From Mycolicibacter kumamotonensis (GTDB lineage Bacteria; Actinomycetota; Actinomycetes; Mycobacteriales; Mycobacteriaceae), in assembly GCF_002086285.1 (NCBI RefSeq), contig NZ_MVHU01000016.1:1-64000 (forward strand): a stretch of 64,000 bases of DNA, read 5' to 3'. Below the pieces are notes generated by a model. The model searched no databases. It was not told where the DNA came from and saw nothing but the letters and a program-made list of their open reading frames with translations. A program made the position numbers and the translations under genes. Position 1 is the first letter of the stretch. The number at the start of each line of letters is the position of its first letter. Shown here piece by piece: positions 8,124 through 17,952 of this stretch.

Positions 8124-9704
8124 TTACAGGTTGCCCGCGCCGAAGGCGTCCTGGGCCTCCTGGGCATGCGCGACCTGCTTGGCGGAGTACCCGATCAGCA
8201 GCGAGATGGCGCCGACCAGCACCGCGACCGCGGCCACCCACAGCAGTCCGTAGGTGTAGCCGGCGTCCAGCGCTGCGATCTGGGTGGCGTCCATGGTCTT
8301 GACCGGCATATTGGTGCCGCCCAGGTACAGCGTGCGCGACGTGATGACGGCCTGGATGACCGCGAGCACGATCGGGCCGCCGAGGTTCTGCAGCATGAGG
8401 GCGATCGCCGAAGTCGGGCCGATCTGGTCGAAGCCCACGCCGGCGATCGCCGACAGGGTCAACGGCACCACGATCACGCCCATCCCGAGGCCGCCGAGCA
8501 CGATCAGCGTCACGAAGTTCGGGAAGTAGGGAATGTCCCGGTCGACGGTCGAGCCGTAGATCATCGCCCCCAGCACCACGATTCCGCCGGCGATCACCAG
8601 CACCCGCGGCGGGAAGAGCCGCACCAGCTGGGAGGAGACACCCAGCCCGACGCCGAGCCCGATCACGAACGGGATGAATCCCACCCCGGCACGCAGTGCC
8701 GAGTAGCCCATCAGGTCCTGCACGTACAGGCCGATGGTCACGGTGACGGTGAACAGCACACCGCCGGCCAGGAAGATGGCCGCGAAGGTGGCCAGCCGGT
8801 TTCGGTCCCGGAACAGGCTGAACGGCACCACCGGGTTCTCGGCGGTGCGTTCCACCAAGGCGAACGCCAGCAGTGCGGCCACCGCCACCACGCCGGAGCC
8901 GACGGTGATCACCGAGATCCAGCCCTTCTCGGGGCCGATCGTGAACGCGAACACCGCAGCGGTGCAGCCCAGGGTCGCCAACAAGGCCCCGGCGGCGTCG
9001 AGCTTCATCCGCTCGCGGTGGGTCTCGGTCAGCGCGGTGCGAGCCAGGTAGATCATCAACAGGCCGATCGGCACGTTGATCGCGAAAGCGAGCCGCCACG
9101 ACACCTCGGTCAACGCGCCGCCGGCGACCAGGCCCATCACCGAACCGACGGCGGTCATCGCGCCGAACACCGCGGTGGCGGCATTGCGGGCCGGGCCCTT
9201 GGGGAAGGTGGTGGCGATCAGCGCCAGCGCGGTCGGTGAGGCGATCGCCGAGCCCACGCCCTGCAGCAATCGCGCGATCACCAGGGTGGGGGCGTCCCAG
9301 GCCGCCGCACACAGCACCGAGGCGATGGTGAACAGCGCGACCCCGCTGATGAAGGTGCGCTTGCGGCCGATGGTGTCGCCGAGTCGACCGCCGAGCAGCA
9401 TCAGGCCGCCGAAGGTCAGCACGTAGGCGCTGATCACCCAGCCGCGCCCGGCGTCGGACAGGCCCAGATCGTTTTGGATCTTAGGAAGCGCGACGATCGC
9501 CACCGTGCTGTCCATCGTGGCCAGCAATTGCATGCCACCGATGGCGATCACGGCATAGATGAAGCGGCGAGACGGCAGCCAGGAGGAGACATATTTGCTG
9601 GTCCGGCTCACGATGTCCGACCCCTGACGCCCTGGAGAAGCCGCCCCGGCGGTATCAGTCGACCATTGCGCGGTCGCCCGTCCTGCATCATCAAGAGCAG
9701 TCAT
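8124..9704 (-). CDS. efpA: EfpA-type MFS multidrug efflux transporter, intact
   Basis: 526-residue inner-membrane transporter, DHA2-type with about 14 TM segments, the family of M. tuberculosis EfpA (Rv2846c), which is linked to drug and lipid efflux. Recognisable parts are the first TM with MDSTVAIVALPKIQNDL, motif A GGRLGDTIGRKR near residue 105, motif C-like GVGSAIASP, and the conserved LYLGGTNMPVKTM extracellular loop before the last TMs. The cytoplasmic N-terminal tail (about 45 residues) is also EfpA-like. The ATG start lies only 33 bp after cysG. The tandem paralogue downstream (51-bp gap) is broken. Confidence 0.93.
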   Translation of the reverse strand: MTALDDAGRATAQWSTDTAGAASPGRQGSDIVSRTSKYVSSWLPSRRFIYAVIAIGGMQLLATMDSTVAIVALPKIQNDLGLSDAGRGWVISAYVLTFGGLMLLGGRLGDTIGRKRTFISGVALFTIASVLCAAAWDAPTLVIARLLQGVGSAIASPTALALIATTFPKGPARNAATAVFGAMTAVGSVMGLVAGGALTEVSWRLAFAINVPIGLLMIYLARTALTETHRERMKLDAAGALLATLGCTAAVFAFTIGPEKGWISVITVGSGVVAVAALLAFALVERTAENPVVPFSLFRDRNRLATFAAIFLAGGVLFTVTVTIGLYVQDLMGYSALRAGVGFIPFVIGLGVGLGVSSQLVRLFPPRVLVIAGGIVVLGAMIYGSTVDRDIPYFPNFVTLIVLGGLGMGVIVVPLTLSAIAGVGFDQIGPTSAIALMLQNLGGPIVLAVIQAVITSRTLYLGGTNMPVKTMDATQIAALDAGYTYGLLWVAAVAVLVGAISLLIGYSAKQVAHAQEAQDAFGAGNL

Positions 9705-9737
9705 AACCGGCTACCCTACAGTAATATTAAGAGATGT
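9705..9737 (-). promoter_or_regulatory. Possible efpA promoter
   Basis: The 33-bp gap upstream of efpA is AT-rich (TAATATTA palindrome at 9722-9729). On the minus strand a TAGGGT box at 9718-9713 sits 8 bases before the ATG, which would fit a leaderless mycobacterial promoter. No good -35 box is visible. Tentative. Confidence 0.3.
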
Positions 9738-10946
9738 TTAAACCCCGAACCCCGCGACGGCGCCGATAACGACGATCGCGGGAGGTCGGATGCCTTCTGC
9801 GCGGATCTTCTCCGGCGCGTCGGCCAGCGTCGCCCGGAGCGTGTGCTGGGCGGGCGTGGTGCCGTGTTGAACCACCAGCACCGGCGTATCTGCAGGTCGC
9901 CCGCCTTTTTGCAGCACCGCGCTGAACTGCTCGATGCGTTCGATGGCCATCAGCAGCACGATGGTTCCGCGCATCGCGGCCAGTGCGTCCCAATTCACTA
10001 ACGATTCGGGGTCATCCGGTGCGACATGGCCGCTGACCACCACGAATTCGTGGTTCACGGCGCGGTGGGTGACCGGAACGCCGGCCTGGGCCGGCACCGC
10101 TATGGCACTGGTCACACCGGGCACCACCGTCACCGGGATCCCGGCGTCGGCGCAGGCCAGCACCTCTTCGTACCCGCGGGCGAACACGAACGGGTCGCCG
10201 CCCTTGAGACGCACCACGAACTTGCCCGCCGAGGCGCGGTCGATCATCAGCGCGTTGATGGCGTCCTGGGCCATCGCCCGCCCGTACGGGATCTTGGCGG
10301 CGTCGATGACCTCGACGTGCGGCGGCAGTTCGGCGAGCAGTTCCGGCGGCGCGAGCCGGTCGGCCACCACGACGTCGGCGTGCGAGAGCATGCGGCGGCC
10401 GCGCACGGTGATCAGCTCCGGATCGCCGGGCCCGCCGCCGACCAGCGCCACGCCGCCGCGCACCACATCGGAGGTCTCTGCCGTGATCACACCGGATTGC
10501 AGAGCCTCCCGGATCGCCGATCGGATCGCCGCCGAGCGGCTGTGCTCACCGCCGGCCAGCACTCCCACCGACAGGCCGGCGTAACCGAAGGTGGCCGGCG
10601 TGACCGCGGATCCCTCCACGGCAAGATCGGCACGCACGCAGAAGATCTGCCGTCGGTCGGCCTCGGCGACAACGGCGGCGTTGATGTCGGGGTCATCGGT
10701 GGCCGCGATCGCGTACCAGGCATCGGCCAGGTCCCCGTCGCGGTAGGCCCGCGACACCAGCGTGATGCCTGGTTTGCGCGACCCGAGCGCCTCGACCGCC
10801 GGGGTCGCGGCGGGGGCGATCACCGTCACCCGAGCGCCGCTGTCCACCAGCAGTGGCAGCCGGCGCTGGGCGACGCTGCCCGCGCCCACCACGACAACCT
10901 TGCGGCCGGCCAGCCGCAGCCCGACCAGGTATGGGTTCTCGGTCAC
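9738..10946 (-). CDS. cysG: Siroheme synthase CysG-like (uroporphyrinogen III methyltransferase/precorrin-2 dehydrogenase)
   Basis: 402-residue two-domain enzyme converting uroporphyrinogen III toward siroheme, the cofactor of sulfite and nitrite reductases. Residues 1-150 form the NAD-binding dehydrogenase/ferrochelatase part (VVVVGAGSVAQRRL; C-terminal part includes AGGEHSRSAAIRS). Residues 165-400 are the SUMT methyltransferase (VGGGPGDPELITVRG, VVADRL, LKGGDPFVFARGYEE, VPGVTSAIAVPA). The GTG start is at 10946. In M. tuberculosis the cobalamin genes cobB, cobO and a Mg-chelatase-like gene lie upstream; they are absent here and mqo follows directly. Confidence 0.95.
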   Translation of the reverse strand: MTENPYLVGLRLAGRKVVVVGAGSVAQRRLPLLVDSGARVTVIAPAATPAVEALGSRKPGITLVSRAYRDGDLADAWYAIAATDDPDINAAVVAEADRRQIFCVRADLAVEGSAVTPATFGYAGLSVGVLAGGEHSRSAAIRSAIREALQSGVITAETSDVVRGGVALVGGGPGDPELITVRGRRMLSHADVVVADRLAPPELLAELPPHVEVIDAAKIPYGRAMAQDAINALMIDRASAGKFVVRLKGGDPFVFARGYEEVLACADAGIPVTVVPGVTSAIAVPAQAGVPVTHRAVNHEFVVVSGHVAPDDPESLVNWDALAAMRGTIVLLMAIERIEQFSAVLQKGGRPADTPVLVVQHGTTPAQHTLRATLADAPEKIRAEGIRPPAIVVIGAVAGFGV

Positions 10947-11004
10947 CCGGCAACTCTAGTGGCTCGCGCGCGCGGCGAAGCCGGGCGCTGCGGGTCGCCA
11001 CCGA

Positions 11005-12468
11005 TCAATCCCCTAGCTCGAGCTGACGAGTTCCCCACTCCCACACCTGCTCGAACAGGTCGGGCTCATCGGAGAGCCGGGTGCCCAGCGACGGCACCAT
11101 CTCCTCGAGTCTGGGCCGCCAGCCGGCGAACCGGCCGGCGAAGCAGCGCGCCAGCACCTCGAGCATGGCCGGCACCGCGGTCGAGGCGCCCGGGGAGGCG
11201 CCGAGCAGGCCCGCGATGCTGCCCTCGGCGGCGGTGACGATCGTGGTGTCGAACTCCAGTCGTCCCTCCCGGATCAGCTGTACCCGCTGACCGGCCCGTA
11301 CCGGCGACCAGTCCCGCTCGAGTGCTTCGGGGACGAATTCCTGCAGCGCCTCGATTCGGTCGGCGTGGGTGTGGCGCAGTTGGCGCAGCAGGTAGCCGAC
11401 CAGTGCACGCTCGCGGACTCCGGCGCCCAGCAGCGAGGCCGCATTGTCGAAGCGGACCGATTTCGGCAGATCCGTGACCCGGCCGTGCTTGAGGAATTTC
11501 GGCGACCAGCTCGCGAACGGCCCGAACAGCAGCCACGACGCGGCGTCGACCACCCTGCTGTCCAGGTGCGGCGCGGTCGTCGACGGCGCACCCGGCGCCG
11601 GGGCGCCGTAGACCTTGGCGCGGTGCCCGCCGGTGATAGCCGGGATACCGCAGCGCAGGAACCGGCCGCCGATGGGGAATCCACCGAGGCCGCGAACCTC
11701 GGGGACACCGGCCTTCCGCAGCAGTCCCAGCGTGGCTCCCCCGCCGCCGATGAAGACGAATTTGGCCTTGAGCCTGCGAGTTTCGCCGGTGCGACGCTCG
11801 GCCAGTTCCAACATCCAGCTACCGTCGGGCTCCCGGCCGATGCTGCGCAATTCGTGGCCGAACAGCACCTCCGTGCCGCCACGCACTCCGTAACCGATCA
11901 GCTGCCTGGCCAGCGCCCCGAAGTCGACGTCGGTGCCGCCGGGCGCCCAGTCCAGGGCCACCGGAACATCGGCGTCTCGACCGGCAGCCATCAACGGCAG
12001 GCGTGCGGCGAACTCGTCGAAGTCGGTGATGAATTCGGTTCCGGCGAACAGGGGGTTGGACGCCAGCGCATGGTGACGGCGACGCAGGTAGTCGACGCCG
12101 TCGGCGCCCTGCACGAAGCTGACGTGCGGGAGTGGCTGCACGAAGTCGCGCGGCCGCTCCAGCATGCCGGTGTGCACCGCGTAGGCCCAGAACTGGCGGG
12201 TCACCTGGAACTGCTCATTGACGCGCACCGCCTTGGCGATCTCGATCGAGCCGTCGGGTTTCTGCGGCGTGTAGAACAGTTCGCACAACCCGGCATGGCC
12301 GGTACCGGCGTTGTTCCAGGGGTCACTGCTCTCGGCGGCAGCACGGTCCAACCGCTCGACGAGGGTGATCGAGGCGTCCGGCTCCAGCCGGCGCAGTAGC
12401 GCCCCCAGGGTGGCGCTCATGATGCCCGCGCCGATCAGTGCGACGTCAGTCGTGGCGGGGGCGGGCAC
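11005..12468 (-). CDS. mqo: Malate:quinone oxidoreductase
   Basis: Membrane-associated FAD enzyme that oxidises malate to oxaloacetate and passes electrons to menaquinone. 487 residues, the usual Mqo length. The dinucleotide-binding motif [15 protein letters not shown] is at residues 11-25, and [20 protein letters not shown] is the Mqo-specific stretch around residue 50. [10 protein letters not shown] and the C-terminal [14 protein letters not shown] are also family features. It starts at GTG 12468 and diverges from mycothione reductase across a 73-bp gap that must carry both promoters. Confidence 0.96.
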   Translation of the reverse strand: MPAPATTDVALIGAGIMSATLGALLRRLEPDASITLVERLDRAAAESSDPWNNAGTGHAGLCELFYTPQKPDGSIEIAKAVRVNEQFQVTRQFWAYAVHTGMLERPRDFVQPLPHVSFVQGADGVDYLRRRHHALASNPLFAGTEFITDFDEFAARLPLMAAGRDADVPVALDWAPGGTDVDFGALARQLIGYGVRGGTEVLFGHELRSIGREPDGSWMLELAERRTGETRRLKAKFVFIGGGGATLGLLRKAGVPEVRGLGGFPIGGRFLRCGIPAITGGHRAKVYGAPAPGAPSTTAPHLDSRVVDAASWLLFGPFASWSPKFLKHGRVTDLPKSVRFDNAASLLGAGVRERALVGYLLRQLRHTHADRIEALQEFVPEALERDWSPVRAGQRVQLIREGRLEFDTTIVTAAEGSIAGLLGASPGASTAVPAMLEVLARCFAGRFAGWRPRLEEMVPSLGTRLSDEPDLFEQVWEWGTRQLELGD

Positions 12469-12541
12469 AGGTCACAGGCTAATCCCGCGTACGCCTTAAG
12501 CTGACCCGGACGACGGGCTGCGCGGCGGATGGGATACCTCA

Positions 12542-13921
12542 GTGGAAAGCTACGATCTGGCGATCATCGGAACCGGTTCGGGCAACAGCATTCTCGACGA
12601 GCGGTACGCCGATAAGCGGGTGGCGATCTGCGAGCGGGGCACCTTCGGCGGCACCTGCCTCAACGTGGGGTGCATTCCGACGAAGATGTTCGTCTACGCC
12701 GCCGAGGTGGCGCAGACGGTGACCGAAGCCGCCCGCTACGGCATCGACGCCCGTATCGAGCGCGTTCGCTGGCCTGACATCGTCTCGCGGGTCTTCGGTC
12801 GTATCGACCCGATCGCCGCCGGCGGCGAGGAGTATCGGCGCAGCCTGCCCAGCGTCGACGTCTACGCCGAGCACACCGCGTTCGGGCCGGTCGGCTCGGA
12901 CGGCAAGTATCTGCTGCGCACCAAGGCCGGCGAAGAGTTCACCGCCACCCAGGTGGTGATCGCAGCCGGAGCGCGAACGTGGATTCCGCCGGTGATCGCC
13001 GACAGCGGTGTGCACTACTACACCAGCGACGACGTGATGCGCATCCCCGAGTTGCCCGAGCACCTGGTGATCGTCGGCGGGGGGTTCGTGGCCGCCGAGT
13101 TCGCCCACGTGTTCTCCGCGCTCGGTGTCCGGGTCACCGTGGTGATCCGGAGCCAGACGATGCTGCGGCACTGCGATGACACGGTGACCCAGCGCTACAC
13201 CGAGGCGGCGGCACGCAAGTGGGATCTGCGGGCGCGGCGCGAAGTGACCGGTGCCCGCAATGCCGGTAGGGGTGTCGAGCTGCAGCTCGACGACGGGTCA
13301 CTGGTGCGCGGCGACGCACTGCTGGTGGCCACCGGCCGAGTGCCCAACGGCGATCTGCTCGACGCCGAACAGGCCGGGGTGGACGTCGTCAACGGCCGGG
13401 TGGTGGTCGACGAGTACCAACGAACCAGTGCACCCGGGGTTTTCGCGCTCGGCGACGTCTCATCTCCCTATGAGCTCAAACACGTCGCCAACCACGAAGC
13501 CCGGGTGGTGCAGCACAACCTGTTGTGCGACTGGGATGACACCGCCTCGATGCGGATCACCGACCATCGCTACGTACCGTTCGCGGTGTTCACCGATCCG
13601 CAGATAGCCACGGTCGGATTGAGCGAAACACAAGCCGTAGCACAGGGTTTCGATATCTCGGTGAAGGTCCAGGAATACGCCGACGTCGCCTACGGCTGGG
13701 CCATGGAAGACACCACCGGGTTCGTCAAGCTCATCGCCGAGCGGGACAGCGGAAGGCTGTTGGGGGCGCACATCATGGGCCACCAGGCGTCCTCGATCAT
13801 TCAGCCGCTGATCCAGGCGATGAGCTTCGGCCTGACCGCGCCGGAGATGGCCCGCGGCCAGTACTGGATTCATCCGGCGCTGCCGGAGGTCGTGGAAAAC
13901 GCGCTGCTGGGCCTGGAGTGA
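12542..13921 (+). CDS. mtr: Mycothione reductase
   Basis: NADPH-dependent flavoprotein disulfide reductase that regenerates mycothiol, the main low-molecular-weight thiol of actinobacteria. 459 residues. Features are an FAD-binding N-terminus ([12 protein letters not shown]), the redox-active disulfide [13 protein letters not shown] (Cys39 and Cys44), an NAD(P)H-binding motif ([13 protein letters not shown]), the second FAD motif ([10 protein letters not shown]), and the C-terminal [13 protein letters not shown] with the catalytic His. The GTG start is at 12542. It is followed 25 bp later by the acyl-CoA dehydrogenase on the same strand. Confidence 0.97.
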   Translation: MESYDLAIIGTGSGNSILDERYADKRVAICERGTFGGTCLNVGCIPTKMFVYAAEVAQTVTEAARYGIDARIERVRWPDIVSRVFGRIDPIAAGGEEYRRSLPSVDVYAEHTAFGPVGSDGKYLLRTKAGEEFTATQVVIAAGARTWIPPVIADSGVHYYTSDDVMRIPELPEHLVIVGGGFVAAEFAHVFSALGVRVTVVIRSQTMLRHCDDTVTQRYTEAAARKWDLRARREVTGARNAGRGVELQLDDGSLVRGDALLVATGRVPNGDLLDAEQAGVDVVNGRVVVDEYQRTSAPGVFALGDVSSPYELKHVANHEARVVQHNLLCDWDDTASMRITDHRYVPFAVFTDPQIATVGLSETQAVAQGFDISVKVQEYADVAYGWAMEDTTGFVKLIAERDSGRLLGAHIMGHQASSIIQPLIQAMSFGLTAPEMARGQYWIHPALPEVVENALLGLE

Positions 13922-13946
13922 GGCCGGAGGCGCGGAAAGGAGACCG

Positions 13947-15743
13947 ATGAAATCCACCCTGCTGTCGCGACAAGACCTGGATTTCTTGCTGTTCGACTGG
14001 CTGCACGTCGATGAGCTGACCCGAAGGGCCCGGTTCGCCGAGCACTCCCGAGAGACGTTCACTGACACGTTGGACCTGTGCGAACAGCTGGCGACCCGAT
14101 ATTTCGCCCCGCACAACAAGAAGAGCGACGCCCACGAGCCCACTTTCGACGGGGTGGCGGTCACCGTGATCCCGGAGGTCAAGGAGGCACTGGCCGCCTG
14201 CGCCGACGCCGAGTTGATCGGCATGGCGATGGACTACGCCGTGGGCGGGTCGCAACTGCCGATCACGGTGGCCCAGGCCGGTTTCGCCTGGCTGATGGCC
14301 GCCAACGTCAGCACCGCCGGTTACCCGATGCTGACGATGGCCAACGCGAACCTGCTGGCCAAATTCGGCAGCCCCGAGCAGATCGACGCCTTCGTCAAAC
14401 CCATGATCTCCGGCCGCTTCACCGGGACGATGTGCCTGTCGGAAACCCAGGCCGGATCATCGCTGGCCGACATCACCACCCGTGCCGAACCGCGCGCTGA
14501 CGGGACGTTCCGCTTGTTCGGATCGAAGATGTGGATCTCCGGTGGTGACCACGAGCTGACCGAGAACATCGTCCATCTGGTGCTGGCCAAGATCCCCGGC
14601 GGCCCGGCCGGCACCAAGGGCATCTCGCTGTTCATCGTGCCGAAGTATCTGGTGGGATCCGACGGCACCGTCGGCGAGCGCAATGACGTTGTGCTGGCCG
14701 GGCTCAACCACAAGATGGGCTACCGCGGCATCACCAACACCGTGCTCAACTTCGGGGAGGGCGGCTACCAGCCTGGCGGTGAACCTGGGGCGATCGGCTA
14801 CCTGATCGGCGAGGAGCACCGCGGGTTGAGCTACATGTTCCACATGATGAACGAAGCCCGGCTCGGGGTGGGCATCGGTGCGATCGCGCTCGGCTACACC
14901 GGCTACCTGAAGTCGCTGGACTACGCCCGCAGCCGGCCCCAGGGCCGACCGGTGTCGGCGAAAGACCCTACGGCACCGCAGGTTCCGATCATCGAGCACG
15001 CCGACGTCAAACGGATGCTGCTGGCACAGAAGTCCTACGTCGAGGGGGCGCTCGCCTTGGCGCTGTACTGTTCGCGGCTCGTCGACATCGCGAACACCGC
15101 GGAATCGTCCGAGGAACGCGACCAGGCCACGGCGTTGCTGGACATCCTCACCCCGATCGCCAAGAGTTGGCCGTCGCAGTGGTGCCTGGCCGCCAACGAC
15201 CTCGCGATTCAGGTGCACGGCGGCTACGGCTACACCCGCGAGTACGACGTCGAACAGCATTACCGCGACAACCGGCTCAACCCGATCCACGAGGGCACCC
15301 ACGGCATCCAGAGCCTGGATCTGTTGGGCCGCAAGGTGGTGCAGCATGACGGGACGAACTTGGCCGCCCTGCACCGGGCGATGACCGACAGCATCGCCGC
15401 CGCGCGCCGGTCCGGCGACGACGCAGCCCACGTCGCAGCACAACTCGATGCGGTGGTCCAGCGCCTGGTCGCGGTCACCGCGGGCATGTTCGCCGCCGGT
15501 GACATCGCCGCCGCGCTGGCCAACAGCGCCGTCTACCTGGAGGCTTTCGGTCACGTGGTGATCGCCTGGATGTGGCTGGAGCAGCTGTCGGCCATCGCCG
15601 GACGCAGCGGGGACTTCTACGACGGCAAGCGCCAGGCCGCCCGGTACTTCTTCCGCTACGAACTGCCGAAAACCGGCCCACAGCTCGACCTGCTGGAAAG
15701 CCTGGACCGCACCACGTTGGAGATGCGCCCGGAGTGGTTCTGA
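13947..15743 (+). CDS. FadE-type acyl-CoA dehydrogenase (long form, DmdC-like)
   Basis: 598-residue flavoenzyme of the long acyl-CoA dehydrogenase subfamily that includes DmdC and mycobacterial FadE5-like proteins. It probably oxidises an acyl-CoA at the alpha-beta bond, donating electrons to ETF. Visible are the middle-domain flavin-binding segment (GTMCLSETQAGSSL, KMWISGGDHELTENI), the catalytic Glu in NPIHEGTHGIQSLDL near residue 450, and a C-terminal extension with RYFFRYELPKT. AGGAGA lies just before the ATG. It is not at this place in M. tuberculosis gene order (nicT follows mtr there), so it is a lineage-specific addition. The substrate cannot be told. Confidence 0.9.
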   Translation: MKSTLLSRQDLDFLLFDWLHVDELTRRARFAEHSRETFTDTLDLCEQLATRYFAPHNKKSDAHEPTFDGVAVTVIPEVKEALAACADAELIGMAMDYAVGGSQLPITVAQAGFAWLMAANVSTAGYPMLTMANANLLAKFGSPEQIDAFVKPMISGRFTGTMCLSETQAGSSLADITTRAEPRADGTFRLFGSKMWISGGDHELTENIVHLVLAKIPGGPAGTKGISLFIVPKYLVGSDGTVGERNDVVLAGLNHKMGYRGITNTVLNFGEGGYQPGGEPGAIGYLIGEEHRGLSYMFHMMNEARLGVGIGAIALGYTGYLKSLDYARSRPQGRPVSAKDPTAPQVPIIEHADVKRMLLAQKSYVEGALALALYCSRLVDIANTAESSEERDQATALLDILTPIAKSWPSQWCLAANDLAIQVHGGYGYTREYDVEQHYRDNRLNPIHEGTHGIQSLDLLGRKVVQHDGTNLAALHRAMTDSIAAARRSGDDAAHVAAQLDAVVQRLVAVTAGMFAAGDIAAALANSAVYLEAFGHVVIAWMWLEQLSAIAGRSGDFYDGKRQAARYFFRYELPKTGPQLDLLESLDRTTLEMRPEWF

Positions 15744-15814
15744 CGCCCCTGTATTCACTTGTGTCACTGTGGTATTAGTGCGGGATCTTGTCGGCGTCGG
15801 GCTCTGGCCGGACC

Positions 15815-16591
15815 CTACAGCGGCGTCACATAGGCGGAGCTGATCCCGCCGTCCACCAGGAACGTCGAGCCGGTGATGAACGAGGCGTCATCGCTGGCCA
15901 GGAACGCGACCGCGGCCGCGATCTCCTCCGGCTCGGCGAAGCGGCCCAGCGGCACGTGCACCAGGCGGCGCGCTGCGCGCTCCGGGTCCGCGGCGAACAG
16001 CTCCTGCAGCAGCGGGGTGTTCACCGGCCCGGGGCACAACGCGTTGACCCGGATCCCCTGGCGGGCGTACTGCACGCCGAGCTCTCGCGACATGGCCAGC
16101 ACGCCGCCCTTGGAAGCGGTGTAGGAGATCTGCGATGTCGCCGACCCCATCACCGCCACGAACGACGCGGTGTTGATGATCGAGCCGCGCCCGGCCGGCG
16201 TCATATGCCGCAGGGCCGCCCGGCAGCACAGATACACCGATTTCAGATTCACATCCTGAACCCGTTGCCAGGCCGGCAATTCGGTGTTCTCGATCAGGTC
16301 GTCGTCCGGAGGTGAGATGCCGGCGTTGTTGAAGGCGATGTCGACCGCACCGAACGTCGCGGCCGCGGTGTCGAACAGCGCATCGACCTGCTCCTGATCG
16401 GAGACGTCGACCGGCACGAACAGACCGTCCAACTCGTCGGCGACCGCGGTGCCCGCGGACTGGTCGAGGTCGCCGACCACGATGCGCGCGCCCTCGGAGT
16501 GCATGCGCCGGGCGGCGGCGAGGCCGATTCCGCCGCCCGCACCGGTCACCACGGCAACCCGCCCGGACAGGCGCTGGGTCAGATCGGTCAC
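15815..16591 (-). CDS. Short-chain dehydrogenase/reductase (Rv2857c-like)
   Basis: 258-residue classical SDR: NAD(P)-binding TGAGGGIGLA at residues 16-25, NNAG at 88-91, catalytic Tyr157-x3-Lys161 (SYTASKGG), and a C-terminal ITGSTFLVDGG. Acidic residue Asp41 (VGDLD) after the second strand suggests NAD(H). It overlaps the aldehyde dehydrogenase stop by 4 bases (GTGA), so the two are coupled and probably catalyse successive oxidations in an amine or amino-alcohol degradation route. Confidence 0.92.
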   Translation of the reverse strand: MTDLTQRLSGRVAVVTGAGGGIGLAAARRMHSEGARIVVGDLDQSAGTAVADELDGLFVPVDVSDQEQVDALFDTAAATFGAVDIAFNNAGISPPDDDLIENTELPAWQRVQDVNLKSVYLCCRAALRHMTPAGRGSIINTASFVAVMGSATSQISYTASKGGVLAMSRELGVQYARQGIRVNALCPGPVNTPLLQELFAADPERAARRLVHVPLGRFAEPEEIAAAVAFLASDDASFITGSTFLVDGGISSAYVTPL

Positions 16592-17952
16592 TGCATCTCC
16601 TTCACTGCGATGAATACGTTCTTGGTGTCGGTGAAGGCCAGCGGCGCGTCCGGCCCCAGCTCCCGGCCCAGACCGGATTGTTTAAACCCGCCGAACGGGG
16701 TGTTGAAGCGCACCGAGGAATGCGAATTCACCGACAGATTCCCGGCTTCCACCGCCCGCGATACCCGAAGTGCCCTCGACAGGTCATCGGTCCAGATCGA
16801 ACCCGACAGCCCGTACACCGTGTCATTGGCCAACGCCACGGCATCGGCTTCATCCTCGAACGGCAACACCGTGACCACCGGGCCGAAGATCTCCTCGGTG
16901 ACGCAGCGGTCGGTGGGCGCCGGCGTCAGCACGGTCGGCGGGAACCAGAATCCGGGGCCCTCCGGGGCCCGGCCGCGGAAGGCCACCGGCGCGTCGTCGG
17001 GGACATAGGAGGCCACCTTCTCCCAATGCGGGCGCGACACCAGCGGGCCCATCTCGGTGTCGCGCGAGGCCGGGTCGCCGACGACGACACCGGCGACCGC
17101 GGGCTCCAGCAACTCCATGAAACGGCCATAGACGCTGCGCTGCACCAGGATCCGGCTGCGGGCGCAGCAGTCCTGCCCGGCATTGTCGAACACACCGTAG
17201 GGCGCCGTCGCCGCCGCACGCTCCAGATCGCAGTCGGCGAACACGATGTTGGCGCTCTTGCCCCCGAGCTCCAGCGTCACCCGCTTGACCCCGGCGGCCG
17301 CGGCCGCCAGCACCCGGGTGCCGGTGACCGTGGAACCGGTGAACACGATCTTGGCCACGTCCGGGTGGGTGACCAACCGCTCCCCCACCACCGCCCCCGG
17401 GCCGGGCAGCACCTGCAGAAGGTCTGGATCCAAACCCGATTCGACGGCCAACTCGCCCAACCGGACCGTGGTCAGCGGCGTCCACTCCGCGGGCTTGATC
17501 ACCACCGCGTTCCCCGCGGCCAGTGCCGGGGCGAACCCCCATGCGGCGATCGGCATCGGGAAGTTCCACGGGGTGATGATCCCGATGACGCCGAGCGGCT
17601 CGTGGAACGTCACATCCAACCCGCCGGCCACCGGTATCTGCTGACCCGAAAGCCGTTCCGGGCTGGCCGCGTAGAACTGCAGCACGTCGCGGACATGCCC
17701 GGCTTCCCATTCGGCGGCCGACACCGGATGACCGGAGTTGGTCACCTCCAGTGCGGCCAGCTCGTCGACGTGGGCATCGACGACCGCGGCGAACGCCCGC
17801 AGCGCCGCCGCACGCTCGGCCGGCGCCAACCGCGCCCACCGCTTCTGTGCGGCCTGCGCCCGGCGGACCGCGTCGTCGACGGCGGCGGTGTCGACATGCT
17901 CGACGACGTCGAACACCGCCCCGGTGGCCGGGTTGACCAGCTCGTGGGTCAT
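16588..17952 (-). CDS. aldC: NAD(P)-dependent aldehyde dehydrogenase (AldC-like)
   Basis: 454 residues, the usual length for the Rv2858c family. The nucleotide-binding signature FTGSTVTGTRV, the general base in LELGGKSANIVF, and the catalytic cysteine in NAGQDCCARSR are present, followed by EEIFGPVVTVLPF. By gene context it resembles PuuC, oxidising gamma-glutamyl-aminoaldehydes or similar products made downstream of the GlnA4-type ligase. The ATG at 17952 overlaps the amidotransferase stop. A longer open frame upstream lies inside the next gene and is not used. Confidence 0.93.
   Translation of the reverse strand: MTHELVNPATGAVFDVVEHVDTAAVDDAVRRAQAAQKRWARLAPAERAAALRAFAAVVDAHVDELAALEVTNSGHPVSAAEWEAGHVRDVLQFYAASPERLSGQQIPVAGGLDVTFHEPLGVIGIITPWNFPMPIAAWGFAPALAAGNAVVIKPAEWTPLTTVRLGELAVESGLDPDLLQVLPGPGAVVGERLVTHPDVAKIVFTGSTVTGTRVLAAAAAGVKRVTLELGGKSANIVFADCDLERAAATAPYGVFDNAGQDCCARSRILVQRSVYGRFMELLEPAVAGVVVGDPASRDTEMGPLVSRPHWEKVASYVPDDAPVAFRGRAPEGPGFWFPPTVLTPAPTDRCVTEEIFGPVVTVLPFEDEADAVALANDTVYGLSGSIWTDDLSRALRVSRAVEAGNLSVNSHSSVRFNTPFGGFKQSGLGRELGPDAPLAFTDTKNVFIAVKEMQ

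Noticed and set aside
14457..15767. 436-codon open frame opposite the acyl-CoA dehydrogenase gene
   Set aside because: No recognisable domain, and it covers only a conserved gene on the other strand.
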